The notes beneath the pieces are model-generated. The model was not told where the DNA came from and made no database searches. It saw only the letters and a program-made list of their open reading frames with translations. From assembly GCF_001308265.1 (NCBI RefSeq), contig NZ_CP012023.1, positions 248,001 to 312,000 of the forward strand: a stretch of DNA of 64,000 nt, in the 5' to 3' direction. Below, piece after piece: positions 7,735 to 16,694 of this stretch (position 1 is its first letter; each line of letters opens with the position of its first letter). This DNA comes from Celeribacter marinus (GTDB lineage: Bacteria; Pseudomonadota; Alphaproteobacteria; Rhodobacterales; Rhodobacteraceae). The position numbers and the translations under genes were made by a program.

Positions 7735-9429
7735 ATGAGCGATCTGGAGATACGCATTGCCCAAGCCCGCGGTGATATCCCCGCTGATATTGTGCTTAAG
7801 GGCGGCCGCATTTTTGATTTGATGACGGGTGAGTTGATCCACGGGGACGTGGCCATGTGTGGCGACCGCATCGCGGGGGTGTTTGACAGCTACACGGGCG
7901 TGCGCGAGATTGATGTGACGGGCAAAATCCTTGTTCCGGGGTTCATTGACACACATCTGCATATCGAAAGCTCGCTTGTCACCCCGTTTGAATTTGACCG
8001 CTGCGTGACGCCGCGCGGTGTCACGACCGCCATTTGTGATCCCCACGAGATTGCCAATGTCATCGGTCTTGACGGTATCCGCTATTTTCAGGCGGCGTCC
8101 GAGCGCACCTTGATGGATATCCGCGTGCAATTGTCGTCTTGCGTGCCGTCGACCCATATGGAAACCGCAGGGGCCACGCTACTGGCGGGTGATCTGCAAC
8201 AGGTCATGGGGCATCCGTCCGCCATTGGTCTGGCCGAATTCATGAACTACCCCGGTGTGATCCACCGCGATTCCGAGGCGATGAAAAAGCTGCGCCTGTT
8301 TGAGGACGCGCATATTGACGGGCATTGCCCACAACTGTCAGGCCATGATCTCAACGCCTATATCGCCGCAGGGATCCGCACCGAACACGAGGCCACAACG
8401 GTCGAGGAGGCCCGCGAAAAACTGCGCAAGGGGATGCGGGTGTTGATCCGTGAGGGGTCGGTGTCCAAAGACTTGCATGCCCTGCATCCGTTGTTGACCG
8501 ATTTGACCTCGGCCTACATGTGCCTGTGCACCGATGACCGTAATCCGCTTGATATCGCGGAATCCGGCCATCTGGATCACATGATCCGCACATTGATCGC
8601 GCTTGGCTGTTCGCCTTTGGCCGTGTACCGCGCCGCCACACTGTCAGGGGCGGAGGCGTTCGGCCTCAAGGATCGCGGCATGATCGCGCCATCCAAACGC
8701 GCCGACATTGTGGTGCTCGATAGTTTGGAAGGCTGCAACGCGTCGATGGTCTTTGCGGGTGGCGTCGAGGTCACGGACGCCGCATTTGCCGCGCGCGATA
8801 TCTTGCCGCCTGTGGCGCGCAATTCGGTTCAGGCCCCGCGTGTTGTAGCGGAAAGTTTTCGCTCAGGCGGCAACCGCGAACAAACGGATGTGATCGGCAT
8901 TCTTGAGGGAAAGATCATCACCGAACACCTGATCGAAACGATCCCCATTGTGGATGGTGACAAGCGCCCTGATCCCGTCCGCGACCTCACACGCATCACC
9001 GTGATCGAGCGTCACGGCAAAAACGGCAATATCGCAAGCGGCTTTGTCAAAGGCTTTGGAATGACGGCGGGAGCAATTGCCTCGACCGTCTGTCACGACC
9101 ATCACAATATCGCCTGTGTTGGCGTCGATTACGCCGATATGGTCATCGCCGCAAACCGTATGAGCGAGATCGAAGGCGGGTTTGTGGTCGTGAGCGATGG
9201 CAAGGTTTTGGCCGAACTTGCGTTGCCCGTGGCGGGGTTGATGAGCCTTGAGCCGTTCGAGACGGTCCATGCCCAACTTGTCGACTTGCGCGCGGCGGCT
9301 CGCACGTTGGGTGTCACACTGGAGGAGCCGTTTTTGCAACTGGCGTTTCTGGCTTTGCCGGTGATCCCCGCGCTCAAAATCACCGACCGTGGCATGGTCG
9401 ATGTGCGCAAGTTCGAGATTATCAGTTAG
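7735..9429 (+). CDS. ade: Adenine deaminase
   Basis: This 564-residue amidohydrolase deaminates adenine to hypoxanthine in purine salvage. The metal-binding motif DTHLHIESS is near residues 73-81, followed by [13 protein letters not shown] and [18 protein letters not shown], all typical of AdeC. The length matches the family. A GAGG at 7725-7728 precedes the ATG. It lies 21 nt after the precorrin-2 dehydrogenase and is probably cotranscribed with it, with no obvious metabolic link. It converges with the quiC-like gene across a 21-nt gap. Confidence 0.94.
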   Translation: MSDLEIRIAQARGDIPADIVLKGGRIFDLMTGELIHGDVAMCGDRIAGVFDSYTGVREIDVTGKILVPGFIDTHLHIESSLVTPFEFDRCVTPRGVTTAICDPHEIANVIGLDGIRYFQAASERTLMDIRVQLSSCVPSTHMETAGATLLAGDLQQVMGHPSAIGLAEFMNYPGVIHRDSEAMKKLRLFEDAHIDGHCPQLSGHDLNAYIAAGIRTEHEATTVEEAREKLRKGMRVLIREGSVSKDLHALHPLLTDLTSAYMCLCTDDRNPLDIAESGHLDHMIRTLIALGCSPLAVYRAATLSGAEAFGLKDRGMIAPSKRADIVVLDSLEGCNASMVFAGGVEVTDAAFAARDILPPVARNSVQAPRVVAESFRSGGNREQTDVIGILEGKIITEHLIETIPIVDGDKRPDPVRDLTRITVIERHGKNGNIASGFVKGFGMTAGAIASTVCHDHHNIACVGVDYADMVIAANRMSEIEGGFVVVSDGKVLAELALPVAGLMSLEPFETVHAQLVDLRAAARTLGVTLEEPFLQLAFLALPVIPALKITDRGMVDVRKFEIIS

Positions 9430-9450
9430 GCACGCGGGCGCGCCGCAGGT

Positions 9451-11340
9451 TTAGGTGCGCGGCATGCCTGCGGGGCGCGACAGACGCTTGAGGGCGGCGG
9501 TGCGCGCCGAGGCGTTGACCGCGCCGTACCCGTCATATCCATCGACGCGCTGCACGATTTCGAAAAAGAAACCTTCGCCGTAAGGTTTTGAATACATTTG
9601 TAGAAATGCACCATGCTCGTCTTCGTCATACAGGATGTTGTGCGCTTGCATTTCGGCCAGTGTGTCCGCGTCAACATCTGCGCGCGCGGCCAGTTCGCCG
9701 TAGTAGTTTTCAAACATTGGCAGGCTTTCAAACCCGTTGTTGGCAAGTGCCTTGGCCGTTGCAAAAATATCGTCCGTCTCCATTGCGATGTGTTGCACAG
9801 ACGAGCCGAAACTGTCCGCGACAAACCGACCGGCAAAGGTGCGGTGGCTCTCCACACCGTTCATGGTCAGGCGGAATGTGCCGTCTGGGCTTTGGATAGC
9901 GCGGCTATGAACCACGCCGCCCGGATCGGCGACATCCACCTGTGGCGTGCGTTCCAGATTGAAAATCGACGTGTAAAACAAAGTCCACGTCAACATCTCG
10001 TCGTGTTTCATGGTTTCGGCAAAATGATCAATGCGCATCAGGCCCACGGGTTTGGCGTCTTTGTCCACCATTTGCATGAATTCTTGGTCCCACACCTGTG
10101 CCAGATTGGACGATTTGTCGAGCAGGTGCAGGACTGATCCGCCCACGCCGCGCACGGCGGGGATATTGAGTTCGCCCTCGCCAAGGCGCTGTGAGAACAG
10201 GTTCGCGCCGAGCGCTTGGGCGCGGGCCTTGGCGGCCTGCGCATCGGCAACGTTGAGCCCCACATCGCACACACAGGTGCCATGCATGACATAGGCAGAG
10301 TGAGCAAATCCCTCTTGTTCGGTGTTGATCACGATGTTGATGTCGCCTTGTGTCCAGAGGCTCACCGCTTTGTGGATGTGTTGACCCGAGCGCGAAAAGC
10401 CAAGTGTATGCAACATCTTACCAAGGGTTCCGGCCTCTTTTTCGTTGGCCGCAAATTCGACAAACTCGACGCCGCGCACGTCCACGGGTGCCGGCATCGC
10501 GGGCAAATCAAGATCAAGGTCCGGCTCAATTCGGCGCAGATCATCCATCAGTTTGACGAGGGAGCGGTGCCCGTCCGCGGCAATCACACGCGCCGAGCCA
10601 CCGCGAAACTGATCGTTGAGTATTTCGAGAGACAGCGGCCCTGCGTAGCCCGTCGCCATAACCGCGCGCAAGAAAGACACGATGTCTAAATCCCCCTCAC
10701 CGGGCATATTGCGAAAATGGCGTGACAGGTATTCAAGGCCCATATCGATGTGCGGCGCGTCCGAAAGTTGAACGTGAAAAATCTTGTTACCGGGAATATC
10801 GCGGATGGTGTCAGGGTCCACTTTGGCGGCGAGTGTGTGGAAACTGTCGAGGATCAGGCCCACGGATGCATGATCGGCATGGCGCACAATGTCCCACGCA
10901 TCACGGTGATCGCGCACGTATTTGCCCCATGCGCGCGCCTCATAGCCAACGCGCAATCCGCGTTTTGCGGCCCGCGCGCCCAGTTCGTTAAAATCGTCCG
11001 CCAGACGGTCAACGCCGCCCGTGGCCTGTGCGTGTGTCGAGGAGGAGATCAGCAAAAGATCGGTGCCCAGCTCGCTCATCAAATCGAATTTGCGCTCGAT
11101 CCTGTCAAACGCTTTGGTGCGTGCCGCGCCGTCCAGTCCCTCAAAATCGCGCACCGGTTGAAACAGGTCGATCGTCAATCCGTGATCCGCAACAAGGCGG
11201 CCCACATCGCGCGGCGCTCCGTCAAAGGTGATGAAATCCTGTTCGAAAATTTCAATCCCGTCGAACCCCGCATTCGCAATGGCTGTCAACTTCTCTTGGA
11301 AGTCGCCCGAAACGGATACTGTGGCAATCGACGTTTTCAT
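9451..11340 (-). CDS. quiC: 3-dehydroshikimate dehydratase, QuiC-type fusion (TIM barrel plus HPPD-like domain)
   Basis: This 629-residue two-domain protein has a xylose-isomerase-like TIM barrel at residues 1 to ~280, with metal ligands in GYEARAW, LILDSFH and SLEILND. A 4-hydroxyphenylpyruvate-dioxygenase-like VOC half follows at ~290-620, keeping candidate iron ligands in RIDHFAE, QHIAMETDD and FFFEIVQR. Fusions of this kind dehydrate 3-dehydroshikimate to protocatechuate through the N-terminal half; the role of the second half is unclear. AAGGTGA precedes the ATG. It is the last gene of the minus-strand cluster, 110 nt after the ThDP enzyme. No protocatechuate dioxygenase genes are in the window. 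Confidence 0.85.
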   Translation of the reverse strand: MKTSIATVSVSGDFQEKLTAIANAGFDGIEIFEQDFITFDGAPRDVGRLVADHGLTIDLFQPVRDFEGLDGAARTKAFDRIERKFDLMSELGTDLLLISSSTHAQATGGVDRLADDFNELGARAAKRGLRVGYEARAWGKYVRDHRDAWDIVRHADHASVGLILDSFHTLAAKVDPDTIRDIPGNKIFHVQLSDAPHIDMGLEYLSRHFRNMPGEGDLDIVSFLRAVMATGYAGPLSLEILNDQFRGGSARVIAADGHRSLVKLMDDLRRIEPDLDLDLPAMPAPVDVRGVEFVEFAANEKEAGTLGKMLHTLGFSRSGQHIHKAVSLWTQGDINIVINTEQEGFAHSAYVMHGTCVCDVGLNVADAQAAKARAQALGANLFSQRLGEGELNIPAVRGVGGSVLHLLDKSSNLAQVWDQEFMQMVDKDAKPVGLMRIDHFAETMKHDEMLTWTLFYTSIFNLERTPQVDVADPGGVVHSRAIQSPDGTFRLTMNGVESHRTFAGRFVADSFGSSVQHIAMETDDIFATAKALANNGFESLPMFENYYGELAARADVDADTLAEMQAHNILYDEDEHGAFLQMYSKPYGEGFFFEIVQRVDGYDGYGAVNASARTAALKRLSRPAGMPRT

Positions 11341-11450
11341 AGGGTCACCTTTATGAGTGAACTGGTGTTGGTTTGGTGGCGCGTTTAAATGGATTATATC
11401 CGCGAGTTTGCAAATATCCCATTGAATTCAAACGCGCCGCCGATGTGATT

Positions 11451-13247
11451 TTAGGCGGTCGAAACGTGACCGACACCGCCCTCGGGGGAATAGATGTCGA
11501 GGATGTTCCAATGCCCTGTTGTGGGGGTCGGATTGTTGATCATCGCCACGTCGATCACGGTCGGACGGCCTGATGCAATTGCCGCCTCAAGGGCCGGTTT
11601 GAACGCCGCAGCCGATGCAGGGCGCACCCCGTCACAGCCATAGGCGCGCGCGATTGCGGCGTAGTCCGGTGTTTGCTCCATCACGTCATTGGCTTTGGCA
11701 AAGGTTGTGCCATAGGTCATGTTGTAATGGGCTTTTTGCAGCCCCGCGATGGTGCCGAACGCGTTGTTGTTCATCACGACCCAGATCACCGCCAACCCTT
11801 CGGCGGCGGCCGTGGCGAGGACGGCGGGGTTCTGACCAAATCCACCATCGCCCACGAGAGAGATCACAACCCGCTCGGGGGCGGCAATTTTCGCGCCAAT
11901 CGCCGCAGATGGACCAAAACCCATCGTGGCAAACCCGCCTGGGATCAAGATCGAGCCGGGGGTGAGAATGTCGAACTGTTGTGCGACACCGTTTTTGTTC
12001 CATCCCACATCAGAGGTCAGGATCGCGTCATCGGGCATGGCCAGACGCAGATCGGCAAGGATGCGTTCGGGCATCATCGGGAAGGCGTCCGAGGTCTGCA
12101 TCTCGGTGTTGGCGGCTTTGAATGCGGCGCGAAACTGTGCAATCTCTTCAATCACTTCGGGGCGTTTGATGCCGTTTGGCGCCATATCCTTCGCCACGCG
12201 CACCAACACCTTTAGGGCCGATTTCAGATCCGCCACTGCGCCGATTTCGACGGGATAGTTGCGCCCGATTTCTTGGGGTTCGATGTCGATGTGGATCAGT
12301 TTGGACGCGCCGTCCGCGATGTTAAACGTATACTCGGGATACCATGACGAACAATCAGCCTCTTTGAACCGTGTGCCAAGGCCCAAAATCCAGTCGGCTT
12401 TGAGTGTGGTTTTGTTGGTCAACGTCGTGCCCCAAAATCCGGTCATGCCGAGCACAAGCGGGTGCGTGTCTGGCACGCAGCCTTTGCCCATCAACGAATG
12501 CGAGACGGGCAGGGAGAGGTGATCGACAAGCTCTTTGAGCTCATCCCAAGCGCGCGACAGAGCCACGCCGCCCCCTGCGTAGATGACGGGATTTGTGGCT
12601 GACAACAGCGTGCCAATGATCTCGCGCGCGGTCTCATCATCGATGGACGGCTTTTTGAGCGCTTTGGTGTTGGCGCTTTGTTTGTCCCACAATGCATTGT
12701 CGATCTGTGCGGAGAAATAATCCATCGGCACATTGACCAAAACCGGACCGGGCTGGCCGCTTTCGGCCAGTTGGAACGCTTTTTCCATGATTTCGGGCAG
12801 CAATTCGGGCGTATCCACGCGCCACGCGCGTTTCACAAAGGGGCGGTAGATTTCATATTGCGCGCCATCGGCGTGCAAGTTGACCTCTTGGTGCGGATGC
12901 TTGCCGTAATAGTAGGACGGAATATCACCCGCAATCACCACCATCGGAATGCAATCCAGTGCCGCGTTTGCCACGCCTGTGGCCGCGTTGGTCAGGCCGG
13001 GCGACAGGTGCGATAAGACCACGGAGGCCTTGCCCGTCACGCGCGCATAGCCGTCTGCTGCGTGGCTCGAGATTTGTTCGTGGCGCACATTGACGAACTC
13101 TAGGCCGCTGTCCGCCATGGCCGACAAAATGGCGATATTGGTGTGACCACATAGGCCAAAGACGTGTTTTGTTCCGCGCTCTTCGAGATAGCGACACAGT
13201 TGATTGGCAATCAGATCCTTGCCCGCTTCGATGTTTTTAGCAACCAT
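11451..13247 (-). CDS. Thiamine-diphosphate-dependent enzyme of unknown substrate
   Basis: This 598-residue protein has the three-domain acetolactate-synthase-type fold. The catalytic Glu lies in VRHEQ (about residue 57). The ThDP/Mg motif starts GDGGFGQNP near 464 and ends VVMNNNAFG near 495. Length and GLCGHTNIAI near the start recall IolD-like and acetolactate-synthase-like enzymes, but none can be assigned. It differs from sulfoacetaldehyde acetyltransferase, whose active-site region reads AHEGSGG. The stop of the aldehyde dehydrogenase is one base before its ATG, so the pair is tightly coupled. It could split a C-C bond or hydrolyse a ring diketone and hand an aldehyde to that dehydrogenase; this is inference. 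Confidence 0.8.
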   Translation of the reverse strand: MVAKNIEAGKDLIANQLCRYLEERGTKHVFGLCGHTNIAILSAMADSGLEFVNVRHEQISSHAADGYARVTGKASVVLSHLSPGLTNAATGVANAALDCIPMVVIAGDIPSYYYGKHPHQEVNLHADGAQYEIYRPFVKRAWRVDTPELLPEIMEKAFQLAESGQPGPVLVNVPMDYFSAQIDNALWDKQSANTKALKKPSIDDETAREIIGTLLSATNPVIYAGGGVALSRAWDELKELVDHLSLPVSHSLMGKGCVPDTHPLVLGMTGFWGTTLTNKTTLKADWILGLGTRFKEADCSSWYPEYTFNIADGASKLIHIDIEPQEIGRNYPVEIGAVADLKSALKVLVRVAKDMAPNGIKRPEVIEEIAQFRAAFKAANTEMQTSDAFPMMPERILADLRLAMPDDAILTSDVGWNKNGVAQQFDILTPGSILIPGGFATMGFGPSAAIGAKIAAPERVVISLVGDGGFGQNPAVLATAAAEGLAVIWVVMNNNAFGTIAGLQKAHYNMTYGTTFAKANDVMEQTPDYAAIARAYGCDGVRPASAAAFKPALEAAIASGRPTVIDVAMINNPTPTTGHWNILDIYSPEGGVGHVSTA

Positions 13248-13248
13248 C

Positions 13249-14655
13249 TTACATCACCTCCGTGTTATAGAATTCGCCGAACAGCTCCGCGTCGGACGGG
13301 CGATCTTCGGCAATTGGACGCGCGACCCATGTGACGTTCATGTAATGCTTGAGCGAGACGTTTTCGTTGGTGACGTTGCCGCCCCAGACGCCACACCCGA
13401 GCGAGGATGTCATGGGCATGCCGTTGTTGAATGCCCCTGCGTTGGCTTTGGATTGCGGCTGACGCACCATGATGCGCGAGACGGGCGCATTCATCGCGTG
13501 CTGCAAGATGTGATCCTCATTGAACGAGTAAATTCCGCACGAATGCCCCTTGCCGCCAACCTCATAGATCGCGCGCACCTTGGCCTTCGCGTCTTCAAAG
13601 TTGGTGAATTTGTAAAGCGCCATTGTGACAGAGAGTTTTTCGCCCGAGAACTTGTGCTCTTTGCCGATGGCCTCTTGTTCGACCATAATGAATTTGCGGT
13701 CATCAGGGATGGTGAAGCCTGCGAATGTGGCGATGTCTTGGGCGGCAATGGCGACCGTTTCAATGCGCCGTCCGCCGTCCTCTTTCCATAACGCCCCGGC
13801 AAGTAGAGCTTTTTCATCGGCGTTACACAGGTAGCCGCCCTCGGAAATCAGCGCCGCTTTCATCTCGTCATAGATGTTTTCGGAGATGATCAGGTTACCA
13901 TCCGCCGAACAGCCAGAACCGAAATCTGAGGTTTTGGAGATACGCGAATTCATCGCGGCCTCGGCCACATCGGCGTCCGCGTCGATCACCATCGTCGCAT
14001 TGCCCGCCCCCACGCCATAGGCGGGTTTGCCCGACGAATATGCGGCTTGGACCATAGGTTTTCCGCCCGTGGCCATGGTCAGATCGCAGATGCTCATCAG
14101 GTAGTTGGTGAGCGGAATTGACGGGGTTTCAACGCATTGGAACATGTCGCGCGGCGCGCCCAGTTTTGCCAATGTCTCGCGCATCACCCGCACCATTTCG
14201 AACGTGGTTTTCGCCGCACGCGGGTGGGGGGAGAAAATCACAGCGTCCTTACATTTAATTGCGTAGATACCGGTCACCGGAGGTGTGAGTTCCGGGTTCG
14301 TTGTGGGGATCAAGGAGGCAATGACACCCGCAGGTTTGCCGATTTTGGTCAGACCTTTTTCGGGGTCTTCCTCAATAATACCTACGGATTTTCCGCGTAG
14401 CGCATCGCGCAGGACGCCAAGGATTTTACCGCGTTTGCCAACGCGCCCCGCACGGTCCCCAATGCCGCTTTCGTCCACGCCCATTTGCGCGATCCGCACA
14501 AAGGTTTCCTCATTGCCGCAGTTCCACCCCAAAGCCTGTGCCAAACGGTCCACCTGCTCTTGGGTGTAGTCGGACATGTCGTCCATTGCGGTGCGCGCGC
14601 GCGCGAGCATGGCGTCCGCGGTTGCTTTTTCGTCCGGTGTGAGGTCTCTGGCCAT
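13249..14655 (-). CDS. CoA-acylating aldehyde dehydrogenase (SauS/EutE-like)
   Basis: This 468-residue aldehyde dehydrogenase is of the acylating group that turns an aldehyde, NAD(P)+ and CoA into an acyl-CoA. PAGVIASLIPTTNPELTP near residues 108-125 is the typical nucleotide-domain segment, and SGCSADG places the catalytic Cys near residue 249. Databases often label this subgroup acylating sulfoacetaldehyde dehydrogenase. Nothing nearby concerns sulfonates, so the substrate is open. A GGAGAGA lies before the ATG. The gene starts 32 nt after the TIM-barrel gene and is one base from the ThDP gene. Confidence 0.82.
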   Translation of the reverse strand: MARDLTPDEKATADAMLARARTAMDDMSDYTQEQVDRLAQALGWNCGNEETFVRIAQMGVDESGIGDRAGRVGKRGKILGVLRDALRGKSVGIIEEDPEKGLTKIGKPAGVIASLIPTTNPELTPPVTGIYAIKCKDAVIFSPHPRAAKTTFEMVRVMRETLAKLGAPRDMFQCVETPSIPLTNYLMSICDLTMATGGKPMVQAAYSSGKPAYGVGAGNATMVIDADADVAEAAMNSRISKTSDFGSGCSADGNLIISENIYDEMKAALISEGGYLCNADEKALLAGALWKEDGGRRIETVAIAAQDIATFAGFTIPDDRKFIMVEQEAIGKEHKFSGEKLSVTMALYKFTNFEDAKAKVRAIYEVGGKGHSCGIYSFNEDHILQHAMNAPVSRIMVRQPQSKANAGAFNNGMPMTSSLGCGVWGGNVTNENVSLKHYMNVTWVARPIAEDRPSDAELFGEFYNTEVM

Positions 14656-14687
14656 GTGGCTCTCTCCTTGGTCTGTTGGGGCGGGGG

Positions 14688-15530
14688 TTAGCCCAGAGTT
14701 GCGGTGCGGGCGGGTGTTTCGCGCCCGTTAAATAGGGATTGTGCGGCATCAACACAGCGGCGCGCGTGCTCAAGCGGTCCAAGTTCGGCCATGCGTGCGG
14801 CATGGGGCAACTCGATCGACAAGGGCAGGTTGGGGAACAAATAGTTGATGGCGGAAAAATCAATTGCGCCCTCGCCAGGATACAACCGTGCATCGCGCGC
14901 GATGTGGATCATATCGTCTTTGGTATACATCACGTCGCCCGCATCACAGATGTGCAGGAAATTGATCCATTCCGATGGCACGCGTTCTAGGGCAAATAGC
15001 GGCGCTTTGTTAAAGTGCATGTAGAGCGTATCGACAAGTAAACCTTGGTTCGGGGCGCGGGTGCGGTCGAGGATTTCGAGACACTCCTCAAGCGAGGAGA
15101 GCCGCGAGAATGCGGGAAATTCAAGGTTCACGGTGATCCCGAACGGACGGGCCAGTTCACAGATTTCCGCAAACCGCTCGACAATGAAACTGCGATCGTT
15201 GCGCACATCCGTCCATGCCGAACAAATGGCCTGTTTCGCGCCGAGTTCCGCCCCTGCCTCAAACGCGGGGAGGAATGATTTTGGATCAAGAGTGCGCAAA
15301 ATGCGAAACAGCTCGATATCAAACACCTTCATCCCTGTTGCGGCCAAGGCGGCTTTGGTCTCGCGGATCACTTGGGGTGAGGCGGGATCAATGTCCGGCT
15401 CGCCTGCGACACCCAAATGAAACAGGCGGTAGGACACATAGTCATAGCCGGCATCTGCGGCGATATAGGTTTGCTCGGGCGGCGTCAGACCAGGAACCGT
15501 GAGATAGGACAGGGCAAAGTCGTGGCTCAT
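14688..15530 (-). CDS. Sugar phosphate isomerase/epimerase-family TIM barrel
   Basis: This 280-residue single-domain protein is of the AP-endonuclease-2/xylose-isomerase type, like IolE, IolI and Hyi. The four expected metal ligands can be read in VNLEFPAF, LLVDTLYMHF, NFLHICDAGD and LSIELPHA. Such enzymes dehydrate, isomerise or epimerise polyhydroxy and keto compounds. The start codon overlaps the stop of the HMG-CoA-lyase-like gene as ATGA, showing translational coupling. By analogy with IolE it may dehydrate a ring keto-intermediate here, but the substrate is unknown. Confidence 0.8.
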   Translation of the reverse strand: MSHDFALSYLTVPGLTPPEQTYIAADAGYDYVSYRLFHLGVAGEPDIDPASPQVIRETKAALAATGMKVFDIELFRILRTLDPKSFLPAFEAGAELGAKQAICSAWTDVRNDRSFIVERFAEICELARPFGITVNLEFPAFSRLSSLEECLEILDRTRAPNQGLLVDTLYMHFNKAPLFALERVPSEWINFLHICDAGDVMYTKDDMIHIARDARLYPGEGAIDFSAINYLFPNLPLSIELPHAARMAELGPLEHARRCVDAAQSLFNGRETPARTATLG

Positions 15531-16474
15531 TGTGCGGCCTCACTCATGTGGACCCATGGAGGTGCGGGAACATGGGAGACACGCGCAGGCAGCGTGCGCC
15601 CAAGTAGGGCTTCGGCGCGCTGAACCGGTGCGCGCAGAGCGTCCCAATTGATCCCTGTCTCATAGCCCATTTCACCGCATAAAAATGCGGCGTCCTCGGT
15701 GGCGATGTTGCCCGTTGCCTTGGGTATGAACGGGCATCCGCCCAATCCGCCCATGGCCGCGTCGAAAATCCGAACGCCCGCCTGAAGTCCTGCAAGCATA
15801 TTGGCCAGCCCGAGCCCGCGCGTGTCGTGCAGATGCAACGAGAGTGCAACATGCGGGGCGACCACGGCGCGCAAGGCGATGCACATCTCGTAGACCTGAC
15901 GCGGGTTTGCGAGGCCGGCGGTGTCGGCGATGTTGATCTCTGATACGCCCATGTTGGAAAATTCGCGCGCCATATCCATGACCACGGCGGGGCTGATCTT
16001 GCCCTCGAACCCACAGCCCAATGCGGACTGGATCCCCGCGCGCACGGTGACGCCCGAATTGAGCGCCTTTTCAATCACGGGACTGATCCGCGCACGACCC
16101 TCGGCCACAGTGCGATTGGTGTTCTTCATCGAATGGGTTTCGGAGGCGGAGGCGGAGATCGACAGATGCGTGAGGCCCACGGCCAAAGCGCGATCCAGCC
16201 CCGATTGGTTCAACACGAGCGCTGTGTAAATCACGCCCTCACGGCGCGGCATCGCGGCGCATAGGGCATCGGTGTTGGCCATTTGCGGCACATAGTCGGG
16301 GTGCACGAATGAGCCGACCTGAATACGCGTGGCGCCTGCCGCCTCGATATCTGCCAGAAAGGCGCGCTTTTCCTCGACCGAAAATACGCGCTTTTCGTTT
16401 TGCAAACCATCGCGCAAAAACTCGTCCTCGATGAGGATAGCTCCACCAATCCGGTCATTTGATGTATCGAACAT
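15527..16474 (-). CDS. Hydroxymethylglutaryl-CoA lyase-like enzyme
   Basis: This 315-residue HMGL-like TIM barrel cleaves 3-hydroxy-acyl-CoA type substrates by retro-Claisen chemistry. Family marks are FLRDGLQNEKR near residues 19-29, the metal-binding SLHLHDTRG, and GGLGGCPF with the catalytic Cys near residue 247. The start at 16474 follows GGGGAGG; an ATG farther upstream lacks a site. It is first in the five-gene minus-strand operon, with no leucine-degradation genes around it, so the true substrate is probably a ring-derived acyl-CoA instead of HMG-CoA (inference). Confidence 0.85.
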   Translation of the reverse strand: MFDTSNDRIGGAILIEDEFLRDGLQNEKRVFSVEEKRAFLADIEAAGATRIQVGSFVHPDYVPQMANTDALCAAMPRREGVIYTALVLNQSGLDRALAVGLTHLSISASASETHSMKNTNRTVAEGRARISPVIEKALNSGVTVRAGIQSALGCGFEGKISPAVVMDMAREFSNMGVSEINIADTAGLANPRQVYEMCIALRAVVAPHVALSLHLHDTRGLGLANMLAGLQAGVRIFDAAMGGLGGCPFIPKATGNIATEDAAFLCGEMGYETGINWDALRAPVQRAEALLGRTLPARVSHVPAPPWVHMSEAAQ

Positions 16475-16560
16475 GTATCCTCCCCGAGCGACCGCGCAGC
16501 GCAAACAGCGCGGCGGACGGGCAAAGATTATGTCAGCTAAAAAAGAATGACGAATACCAA

Positions 16561-16589
16561 TATTTGCGATTAGGCATACATAATGTTAA
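16561..16589 (-). promoter_or_regulatory. Candidate promoter of the HMGL-TIM-ALDH-ThDP-quiC operon
   Basis: Read on the minus strand, TTAACA (16589-16584) and CAAATA (16566-16561) are spaced by 17 nt in an AT-rich stretch. It lies about 85 nt before the first gene and after the terminator of the quinate/shikimate dehydrogenase. Confidence 0.35.
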
Positions 16590-16637
16590 TTTTTGGATTG
16601 GGATAATCGGGGCGGCGCGGCGTAGATCTGGCCCATG

Positions 16638-16669
16638 AAAAACGGGCAGGCTCGATGTGAGCCCGCCCG
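16638..16669 (-). terminator. Intrinsic terminator of the quinate/shikimate dehydrogenase gene
   Basis: Arms 16643-16653 and 16659-16669 form an 11-bp stem with one mismatch. On the minus strand the stem is followed by TTTTT (16642-16638). It separates the dehydrogenase transcript from the five-gene operon downstream. Confidence 0.8.
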
Positions 16670-16694
16670 CTAACGATCGCAAAATGTGCGTGGT

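Noticed and set aside
11451..14655. Assignment of the ThDP/ALDH pair to sulfoacetaldehyde metabolism (xsc/sauS)
   Set aside because: The ThDP protein lacks the Xsc-type active-site region and no sulfonate transporter, taurine or sulfite gene is near; only the ALDH subgroup name suggests it.
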